A stretch of DNA of 64,000 bases from Pseudozobellia thermophila (GTDB lineage Bacteria; Bacteroidota; Bacteroidia; Flavobacteriales; Flavobacteriaceae): positions 41,607 to 105,606 of the forward strand of contig NZ_FQYU01000012.1 of the NCBI RefSeq assembly GCF_900141855.1. The letters run 5' to 3'. Position numbers and translations under genes: made by a program. Below, in pieces: positions 28,293 through 35,078 of this stretch. The stretch's first letter is position 1, and every line of letters starts with the position of its first letter. Under the pieces are notes generated by a model. The model was not told the DNA's origin. It did not search any database and saw only the letters and a list, made by a program, of their open reading frames with translations.

Positions 28293-29144
28293 CTAGTTGT
28301 TGATGGCAGGATCGCTCATACCTTCCTCGATCATGCTGTAGAACTGATCGATTTTTGGAAGAACAACGATACGGGTCCTTCTGTTTTTCGATTTTTCGGT
28401 TTGGGAAACGGGAACGTACTCGGCCCTACCCGCTGCGGTCATACGCTTGGGATCGACACCGTAATCGTTCTGTAGGATACGAACAACGGCAGTGGCACGC
28501 TTGACACTCAAGTCCCAGTTGTCCAAAAGGACACCTTTTCTGTAGGGTACGTCGTCGGTGTGGCCTTCGACCATAAATTCGAAGTCAGGCTTGTTGTTCA
28601 CTACCTGTGCTACCTTGCCGAGAACCTCCCTGGCCCTTCGGGTGACGTTGTAGCTTCCGCTGCTGAACAATAATTTGTCTGAGATGGAAACGAAAACAAC
28701 ACCTTTTTCAACGCTGATTTCGATGTCCTCGTCATCCAAATTGCCCAAAACGCCTTTCAAGCTCTGTACCAACGCCAAGTTTACGGAATCCCTTCTTGTA
28801 ATGGCGTCTTGCAGTTTGCGGATGGTCAAATCCTTTTCCTTTAAACTTTCCAGTGATTTTTCCAGGTTTTCAGCACCTTTGGTAGTCAAGGTGGTCAAGT
28901 TGCCCATGTTGTTGATCAACTCTTGGTTGTTGGCCTTTAAGAAAGCATTTTGGTCTTGCAAGGTTTTGTTTCTCGAATCGGCCGTTGCCTTCTCTTCCAA
29001 ACAATCGTTCAACTTAACCGTTGCTGAATTTAATAAATCCTGTGTTTCCTTGTGTTTAGCCTCTAAATCGGCATATTTTTTCTGAGATACACATGAACCT
29101 AAAAGTAAGGTTACTCCTAAACAGCCTAAAATTATTCTTTTCAT
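28293..29144 (-). CDS. OmpA/MotB-family lipoprotein
   Basis: 283 aa. The lipobox LLGSC puts the lipidated cysteine at residue 18. A coiled coil (about 25-130) follows, then a complete OmpA C-terminal domain (about 150-270) with VEGHTDDVPY, DLSVKRATAVVRIL and KNRRTRIVVLP. These residues bind diaminopimelate in peptidoglycan, so the protein should tether the outer membrane to the cell wall. The coiled coil resembles that of the protein at 22751-23518. It has a well-formed terminator and two candidate promoters upstream. Confidence 0.92.
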   Translation of the reverse strand: MKRIILGCLGVTLLLGSCVSQKKYADLEAKHKETQDLLNSATVKLNDCLEEKATADSRNKTLQDQNAFLKANNQELINNMGNLTTLTTKGAENLEKSLESLKEKDLTIRKLQDAITRRDSVNLALVQSLKGVLGNLDDEDIEISVEKGVVFVSISDKLLFSSGSYNVTRRAREVLGKVAQVVNNKPDFEFMVEGHTDDVPYRKGVLLDNWDLSVKRATAVVRILQNDYGVDPKRMTAAGRAEYVPVSQTEKSKNRRTRIVVLPKIDQFYSMIEEGMSDPAINN

Positions 29145-29209
29145 AATGTGATGTGGGTTACTAAGTATTAATTGTTGTTATTTGATTTCGATTAAGGCAC
29201 AATAAGCAA

Positions 29210-29234
29210 CAAAATTATATAAACGCCAAATTTA
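29210..29234 (-). promoter_or_regulatory. Two candidate -7 elements for the OmpA-family lipoprotein gene
   Basis: On the minus strand TAATTTTG (29217-29210) and TAAATTTG (29234-29227) both match TAnnTTTG. They lie 65 and 82 nt upstream of the start codon, so only one may be used. Confidence 0.4.
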
Positions 29235-29250
29235 GCATTTATTAAAATAG

Positions 29251-30252
29251 TTAATCTTTTACTAAATAGTTAAAATTCTTTATATGGCGCACAAAATATG
29301 ATAAAACGATGGATTTTGTGTGGTAATATTTCGGAACAAAAGTGGTCTTTTCCCTTTTTTTATACATTTTCCGAAAGTTCCTGTAATAGCTAAAATGGGC
29401 ACGTAAAATGGCGAAGCTATGCCTGAACTTTAGTTGAAGGGCAAAGTGGGCGGCGGCTACCGCGTCGAGCAAAAGACGTAAGAAGACGATACGGACCGCC
29501 TTTTTTCGGGGGAGGTTTTTGGTTATGGAGTAAAGCGAATTGCGAAAATTCAAAAAGGTCTTTTTGGGGTTCATATTGCTGAGGGTCGACCCGCCCAGGT
29601 GATAGACCTTGGAGCGGCCCTCGTAGAAAACCTTGTACCCCGCATTCTTGGCTCTCCAGCACAGGTCTATTTCCTCTTGGTGGGCAAAATAGTTTTCGTC
29701 GAAGGCACCTATTTCCCAAAAAACCTTGCTTTTGATGAACATACAGGCCCCGGTCGCCCAGAAGATCTCGCAGGTATCGTCATACTGGCCGATATCCTTT
29801 TCGAGGGACTGGAATATCCGGCCCCTGCAGAAGGGGTAGCCCAATTGGTCGAGAAAGCCCCCGCCGGCACCGGCGTACTCAAAGTGGTCCCGTCGCATCA
29901 AATCCAAGATCTTGGGCTGTACAATGGCCACATCCGGATTATGGGCATAAAGCGAGACAATGGGATCTAGCCATCCCTCGGTCACTTCAACGTCGGAGTT
30001 CAAAAGGCAATAGATATCGGCATCGATATGTTTCAATCCGTCGTTATATCCCTTGGTAAACCCCCCGTTTTCCGAATTTCGAATGACCTGTACCGTGGGA
30101 TAGTTGGCCTTGACAAAGGCGACAGACCCATCGGTCGAGGCATTATCGACCAGATAGACCTCGGCTCCGGAAGAATATTCGACCACTGAGGGCAGGTACC
30201 TTTCCAAAAGTACCTCTCCATTCCAATTAAGTATGACAACGGCTATTCGCAA
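29251..30252 (-). CDS. Glycosyltransferase family 2 protein
   Basis: A 333-aa GT-A fold transferase. The N-terminus VVILNWNGEVLLERYLPS, the nucleotide-binding VDNASTDGS and NGGFTKGYNDGL, and the metal-binding site in CLLNSDVEV are characteristic; ATGACMFIKSKVFWEIGAFDE-type and WRAKNAGY segments follow. It resembles rhamnosyl- or galactofuranosyl-type transferases of surface polysaccharide synthesis. The substrate is unknown. The C-terminal 80 residues are basic, with a hydrophobic helix that may touch the membrane. It lies 12 bp after the PD-(D/E)XK-like gene, so the two are probably cotranscribed. Confidence 0.9.
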   Translation of the reverse strand: MRIAVVILNWNGEVLLERYLPSVVEYSSGAEVYLVDNASTDGSVAFVKANYPTVQVIRNSENGGFTKGYNDGLKHIDADIYCLLNSDVEVTEGWLDPIVSLYAHNPDVAIVQPKILDLMRRDHFEYAGAGGGFLDQLGYPFCRGRIFQSLEKDIGQYDDTCEIFWATGACMFIKSKVFWEIGAFDENYFAHQEEIDLCWRAKNAGYKVFYEGRSKVYHLGGSTLSNMNPKKTFLNFRNSLYSITKNLPRKKAVRIVFLRLLLDAVAAAHFALQLKFRHSFAILRAHFSYYRNFRKMYKKREKTTFVPKYYHTKSIVLSYFVRHIKNFNYLVKD

Positions 30253-30264
30253 AACGAGGACAAA

Positions 30265-30711
30265 TTAACGGCTAAAATCAGGAATATCCCTTAAAAACGT
30301 ATATTTTTCCGATTCAAAATCCATTTGGCAATAAAAATGCGCCAACCCGTTGGTCACCATAAGATAGTCTGCCCTTAGGCGGCTGTTGTACCTTGCAATT
30401 TGATCAAATGTCCTTTGGTCGATGGTCACCTCGGGGGCCTTGCACTCGATCAATACGTTGATATCGCCGTTGGGGTGGAAGACCACGATATCGTACCGTT
30501 TGGTCAGTCCGTTAACGGTCAATTGCTTTTCGACGTTAATGAGGCTTTTGGGGTAATTCTTCTCTACGAGCAAATAATGTACGGCGTGCTGCCTTACCCA
30601 TTCCTCGGGCTGCAATACCACAAATTTTTTGCGTATGACATCAAATATAAGGAGGTTATTTTCGCTATTTTTGAACCGAAAACTATACTCGGCAAAATTC
30701 AAGGGTCGCAT
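30265..30711 (-). CDS. HsdR N-terminal-like (PD-(D/E)XK) protein, stand-alone
   Basis: A 148-aa protein resembling the N-terminal nuclease domain of type I restriction HsdR subunits, but without helicase or other domains and with no hsdM or hsdS nearby. The catalytic core is visible: Glu61, Asp74 in KRYDIVVFHP and Glu89-x-Lys91 in VLIECKAP, followed by TFDQIARYN. Such solitary proteins are common in Bacteroidetes next to holA. The intact triad suggests nuclease activity, but a house-keeping DNA role rather than restriction seems likely. It diverges from holA and precedes the GT2 gene by 12 bp. Confidence 0.85.
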   Translation of the reverse strand: MRPLNFAEYSFRFKNSENNLLIFDVIRKKFVVLQPEEWVRQHAVHYLLVEKNYPKSLINVEKQLTVNGLTKRYDIVVFHPNGDINVLIECKAPEVTIDQRTFDQIARYNSRLRADYLMVTNGLAHFYCQMDFESEKYTFLRDIPDFSR

Positions 30712-30774
30712 GGACGGCTGTCAGGTTTTATTTTTTTGTAAAAATAGAACTTTAAAGATTGAAATGCCCCCATT

Positions 30775-30782
30775 TAATTTTG
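30775..30782 (+). promoter_or_regulatory. holA promoter, -7 element TAATTTTG
   Basis: Exact TAnnTTTG match, 21 nt before ATG 30804. It lies inside the longer reading frame that opens at 30759, which argues for the downstream start. Confidence 0.6.
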
Positions 30783-30803
30783 TTTAAAAATTTCCAGGTC
30801 CCA

Positions 30804-31805
30804 ATGGATGAAGCAAGGCGGATAGTCAAAGACATAAAGAACGGAGCCCTTAAGCCCCTGTATTTTCTTTTTGGGGAAGAGCCCTATTACATAGATGCCA
30901 TCTCCTCCTATATTGAGAAAAATGTGCTGTCGGAAGAGGAGAAAGGCTTTAACCAGATGGTCCTTTATGGCAAGGACGTCACTATCGATGATATTGTCGC
31001 CAATGCCAAGCGGTATCCCATGATGGCCGAAAGGCAGGTGGTGATCGTCAAGGAGGCGCAACACCTCACGCGTACCATCGACCAGTTGTTGGATTATGCC
31101 AACAGGCCCCAACCTACCACGGTCTTGGTCATCTGTTACAAATACAAAAAGCTCGACAAGCGAAAAAAGCTATACAAGGCGATCAAGGAGAACGGGGTGC
31201 TGTTCGAGAGCGAAAAGCTCTATGAGAACAAGGTACCCGATTGGATCCGAAAGAACCTACAGGGCAAGGGCTACGGTATTTCACATAAGGCCGCAGTTTT
31301 GCTGACCGAGTATCTGGGTACCGATTTAAGCCGCATCAACAAGGAGTTGGAAAAACTCCAGTTCGTGCTTCCGAAGAACTCCGAGATAACCCCGGCCGAT
31401 ATCGAGACCCATATCGGGATCAGTAAGGATTACAACAACTTCGAGCTGAAAAAGGCCATAGGGGAGCGCGATGTGCTCAAGGCCACGCGAATAATCAACT
31501 ATTTCGCGCAAAACCCCAAAGACAATCCCTTGGTACTTACGGTATCGCTGCTCAATACCTTTTTCACCCAATTGTTGCAATACCACGGCCTTAAGGACCA
31601 TTCGCCCAAAAACGTGGCCAGTGCCTTGCGGATCAATACCTTTTTTGTCAACGAGTTTCAAACCGCGGCGCGAAATTACCCCATGAAAAAGGTAAGCGCC
31701 ATCGTATCGCATTTGCGTGAAATCGATCTCAAGGGAAAGGGAGTGGGAGCCAACAATGCCTCCCAGGCCGATCTTTTAAAGGAGTTGTTGGTCAAGATTA
31801 TCTGA
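30804..31805 (+). CDS. holA: DNA polymerase III, delta subunit
   Basis: HolA is the wrench of the clamp loader that opens the beta clamp. The 333-aa protein starts MDEARRIVKDIKNGALKPLY and continues with LFGEEPYYIDAI, the usual N-terminal delta signature. The degenerate AAA+ domain lacks a Walker A loop, as expected. The C-terminal collar region contains DLSRINKELEKL. A frame open from 30759 would add 15 residues, but the promoter element falls inside that extension. Its stop codon directly abuts the stop codon of the opposing DoxX gene, with no bases between them. Confidence 0.93.
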   Translation: MDEARRIVKDIKNGALKPLYFLFGEEPYYIDAISSYIEKNVLSEEEKGFNQMVLYGKDVTIDDIVANAKRYPMMAERQVVIVKEAQHLTRTIDQLLDYANRPQPTTVLVICYKYKKLDKRKKLYKAIKENGVLFESEKLYENKVPDWIRKNLQGKGYGISHKAAVLLTEYLGTDLSRINKELEKLQFVLPKNSEITPADIETHIGISKDYNNFELKKAIGERDVLKATRIINYFAQNPKDNPLVLTVSLLNTFFTQLLQYHGLKDHSPKNVASALRINTFFVNEFQTAARNYPMKKVSAIVSHLREIDLKGKGVGANNASQADLLKELLVKII

Positions 31806-32180
31806 TCAACTTCTATCGGCACTAAATTTACCGGGACCGACCAGGGCGATGACCACAAATACCAAAAGATACAACAAGGCCATCTCCTTTTTCTGAAAGG
31901 GATCGGAACCGTGGGCGATAAAAGCGGCCACGGCCATGGTGATTGCCGTGGGAATGGCGGCCAATCGGGTCTTAAAACCGAATATTATAAGGATGGGGCA
32001 AACAAATTCGCCCAACATGGCCAAAAATAAGGAGGGGGTCGATCCGATACCGAGTGGGTTGCCAAATTCGGCCCCGTTGATTAACATTTGCAATTTTCCA
32101 TACCCATGGGTCATCATCATAGCGGAAGCGCCAATTCTTAAAATGGCTAGACCCAAATCTTTTAAAAATGATTTTTGCAT
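31806..32180 (-). CDS. DoxX family membrane protein
   Basis: A 124-aa protein with about four transmembrane helices, starting at MQKSFLKDLGLAILRIGA. DoxX-type features are MMTHGYGKLQML in the first loop, the second-helix segment FLAMLGEFVCPILIIFGFKTRLAA and a third helix. The family includes quinone-linked or thiosulfate-linked redox proteins, but most members, including this one, have no assigned role. An upstream extension to 32321 is open but unlike the family, so the start at 32180 is chosen. It converges on holA with zero spacing. Confidence 0.85.
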   Translation of the reverse strand: MQKSFLKDLGLAILRIGASAMMMTHGYGKLQMLINGAEFGNPLGIGSTPSLFLAMLGEFVCPILIIFGFKTRLAAIPTAITMAVAAFIAHGSDPFQKKEMALLYLLVFVVIALVGPGKFSADRS

Positions 32181-32503
32181 GTTGTCGTTGTTTAAATCGG
32201 TATAAATGTATTCAATTTTTTTGATGAATTTACATGGGGCGGGAGCATCCTTTACTTGAAAATAACACAGACGGTATATTTTCGATTCCTGCCGCCAGGT
32301 GAATCCCCATGCCCCATACAAGCCCGTCGCCTTGGGCCCTTTTCCCTATCTGGTTGGGAATAAGTGGGATACAAGGACGTCGGCCGATTTGGCCATGGTG
32401 GCTGACAAGGTCGAAAATGTACCAGTGGGTAGCCTTTTTCGGTCAAGGCAACGGAAACCTAAAGACGGGCCAGACCGACCGGTTTTTTAATATGTTTAAA
32501 AAA
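32181..32503. other. 323-bp gap upstream of the DoxX gene
   Basis: No gene recognised. Reading frames here (for example 32299-32490 plus) look like non-coding. It holds a TTCCC/GGGAA hairpin (32342-32360) and, next to the stop of the dehydrogenase gene, an A/T inverted repeat (about 32481-32502) that may act as a weak minus-strand terminator. No -7 element for the DoxX gene was found. Confidence 0.5.
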
Positions 32504-34915
32504 TCACCTCAACGAAGGGTAATTATCGGGGTCGCTCTCGTGGATCATCGAATAAACCTTTTCAAAAACATCCTCGGCGTTGGGCTTGGAAAAATAATCG
32601 CCATCGCTTCCGTAGGCGGGCCGGTGGGCCTGGGCGGTCAAGGTTTGCGGGGCGCTGTCCAAATACCTGTACCCTCCCTGTTTTTCAACGATTTCGTTTA
32701 AGATATAGGCCGAACATCCCCCGGGAACATCTTCGTCGACTACGAGCAATCTATTGGTCTTTTTGACGCTTTTGACCGTATCGTGGTTAATGTCGAAGGG
32801 GAGAAGGGTCTGGGCATCGATAACTTCGGCGTCGATCCCGACTTCCTTTAACTCCCGGGCCGCCTGTTCGACGATCCGAAGGGTAGAGCCATAGGAGACC
32901 AAGGTGATATCGGAACCGGTCTTGACCGTTTCGACCACACCGATCGGGGTGCAGAACTCCCCGAGGTTGTCCGGTCTTTTTTCCTTTAAGCGGTAACCGT
33001 TGAGGCTTTCGATGACCAGGGCCGGTTCGTCGCTTTTCATCAGGGTGTTGTAAAAGCCGGCGGCCTGGGTCATGTTTCTGGGCGATAGGATGTACATGCC
33101 CCTTAGGCAATGTATAAGGGTCCCCATGGGCGAACCCGAATGCCAGATCCCCTCGAGCCTATGGCCCCGGGTGCGAACGATCAAGGGTACCTTCTGCTTT
33201 CCAAAGGTTCGGTACCTAAGGCAGGCTACATCGTCGGTGAGGGTGGCCAAGGCGTAAAAGATATAATCCAGATATTGTATTTCGGCAATGGGGCGCAGAC
33301 CGCGAAGGGCCATTCCCGTTCCCTGGCCGATAATGGTCGTTTCCCGGATGCCGGTATCGGCGATCCTCAATTTTCCATATTTGGCCTGAAGGCCTTCCAA
33401 GCCTTGGTTTACGTCGCCGATGGCCCCGGTATCCTCACCAAAGACCAGGGCATGGGGATAGTTTTCGAAAAGCTTGTCGAAATTGTCCCTTAAAATAATC
33501 CGGCCGTCGACCATTTCGGGCTTATCGCCGTATTCGGGCTTTATTTCGGTTATGTTGGTGGCCCGTTGTTCGCCTTCATTGTACAGTTTGGCGCTGTACT
33601 TGGGTTGTGTATCGGCCAAGAATTCCTTGGTCCATTTGAGAAGGGCCTTTTTTTCCGCGGAGTCTTCCCCGATCAAATAGCGCAGGGCCTTTCGGGCACC
33701 GATGGCCAGGTCTTTTTTCAGGGGTTCTTCCGTGGCAATGAGGTCGTTCTTGATTTTGTTGATGAAATTCTTGTTTTGGCTTTTGCCGGCTGCAGCGTCC
33801 AGAAGGCTTACCAGTTTCTTTTTGTAGGGTAGGTGCGTGGCCAAATATTCGGCCCACGCCTCCTTCTTGGCCTGTCTTACCTGTTTGGAGATGTCCTTTT
33901 CAAGGGCGTTCAGCTCCTCTTCCGTGGTAATGCCGGTTTCGAGGATCCATTCCCTAAAGCGTTTGTTGCAATCGTTTTCCCGTTCCCACTGCAGGCGTTC
34001 CTCGCTCTTATACCTTTCATGGGATCCTGAGGACGAATGTCCTTGCGGTTGGGTAAGTTCGGTAACGTGAACGATTACCGGTACGTGTTCTTGGCGTGCG
34101 ATATCGGAGGCGTTCTCATAGGCATGCATCAGGGCGGTATAGTCCCAGCCCTTTACCTTGAGCATTTCGAATCCGGGCTTTTCCTCGGTGCGCCTGAAGC
34201 CCGATAACATTTCCGAAATATCCTCCTTGGTGGCATGGTATTCGGCAGGTACCGAAATGCCGTAATCGTCGTCCCAGATACTGATGACCATGGGTACCTG
34301 TAAGACTCCCGCGGCGTTTATCGTTTCGAGGAACATGCCTTCGCTCGTACTGGCATTGCCGATGGTGCCCCAGGCCACTTCCTGCCCGTTGTTCGAAAAT
34401 TTCGAGGCATCGACATTTTTCAGGTGGCGGTACACTTTTGAGGCCTGGGCCAGACCCAGCAGCCTCGGCATCTGCCCGGCCGTGCACGAAATATCGGCAC
34501 TGCTGTTCTTTTGTTGGGTCAGGTCTTTCCAACTTCCGTCCTCGTTTAAGCTATAGGTTACGTAGTGGCCGCTCATCTGCCTTCCGGCACTCATGGGTTC
34601 CTTTTCTATATCGGTGGTGGCGTAAAGCGAATGGAACAGGTCCTTGGGGGTCAACAGTCCCAAGGCCATCATAAAGGTTTGGTCGCGGTAGTAACCGCTT
34701 CGGAAGTCCCCGTTTTTGAACGCCCGGGCCATGGCCAGCTGTGGCAGTTCCTTTCCATCGCCGAATATGCCGAACTTTCCCTTGCCTGTCAATACTTCCT
34801 TTCGTCCCATCAAACTGCATGCACGGCTAAGGACCGCTATTTTGTAATCACTTAAGATTTGAGTCTTAAAATCATCGAAGGAAATATCGTTACTGGTTTT
34901 CGGTGAGATATCCAT
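32504..34915 (-). CDS. 2-oxo acid dehydrogenase E1, fused alpha and beta subunits (branched-chain type)
   Basis: An 803-aa fusion of the two E1 subunits. The alpha half (about 1-400) has the ThDP site with SGYYRDQTFMMALG and GNASTSEGMF, a variant of the usual GDG motif, then DDYGIS. The beta half (about 470-803) begins MVDGRIILRDNFDKLF and includes GEDTGAIGDVNQG and VVDEDVPGGCSAYI. Bacteroidetes commonly encode this fused form and annotate it as 2-oxoisovalerate dehydrogenase. It would decarboxylate branched 2-oxo acids and pass the acyl group to a lipoyl E2, giving primers for iso-branched fatty acids. E2 and E3 are not in the window. A promoter lies 20 nt upstream. Confidence 0.9.
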   Translation of the reverse strand: MDISPKTSNDISFDDFKTQILSDYKIAVLSRACSLMGRKEVLTGKGKFGIFGDGKELPQLAMARAFKNGDFRSGYYRDQTFMMALGLLTPKDLFHSLYATTDIEKEPMSAGRQMSGHYVTYSLNEDGSWKDLTQQKNSSADISCTAGQMPRLLGLAQASKVYRHLKNVDASKFSNNGQEVAWGTIGNASTSEGMFLETINAAGVLQVPMVISIWDDDYGISVPAEYHATKEDISEMLSGFRRTEEKPGFEMLKVKGWDYTALMHAYENASDIARQEHVPVIVHVTELTQPQGHSSSGSHERYKSEERLQWERENDCNKRFREWILETGITTEEELNALEKDISKQVRQAKKEAWAEYLATHLPYKKKLVSLLDAAAGKSQNKNFINKIKNDLIATEEPLKKDLAIGARKALRYLIGEDSAEKKALLKWTKEFLADTQPKYSAKLYNEGEQRATNITEIKPEYGDKPEMVDGRIILRDNFDKLFENYPHALVFGEDTGAIGDVNQGLEGLQAKYGKLRIADTGIRETTIIGQGTGMALRGLRPIAEIQYLDYIFYALATLTDDVACLRYRTFGKQKVPLIVRTRGHRLEGIWHSGSPMGTLIHCLRGMYILSPRNMTQAAGFYNTLMKSDEPALVIESLNGYRLKEKRPDNLGEFCTPIGVVETVKTGSDITLVSYGSTLRIVEQAARELKEVGIDAEVIDAQTLLPFDINHDTVKSVKKTNRLLVVDEDVPGGCSAYILNEIVEKQGGYRYLDSAPQTLTAQAHRPAYGSDGDYFSKPNAEDVFEKVYSMIHESDPDNYPSLR

Positions 34916-34935
34916 TGGCGCTTTTTGATTTTCAA

Positions 34936-34943
34936 CAAAAATA
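34936..34943 (-). promoter_or_regulatory. Promoter of the fused E1 gene, -7 element TATTTTTG (minus strand)
   Basis: Plus-strand CAAAAATA is the reverse complement of TAnnTTTG and ends 20 nt upstream of the start codon at 34915. Confidence 0.55.
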
Positions 34944-35078
34944 ACAAATCAATCGCATTTTTACAATTTCAAGAATAGGGATAAATTTTAACGAAAATTA
35001 AATCAAACCTATTTTGGGGTGAAAAAAAAGCAATAAAATTTACAAAACATCGGTTTTGTTGAGGATTTTTTAAACTTA

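Noticed and set aside
30759..30803. N-terminal extension of holA from 30759
   Set aside because: The -7 element at 30775-30782 lies inside it, and the family N-terminus matches the ATG at 30804.
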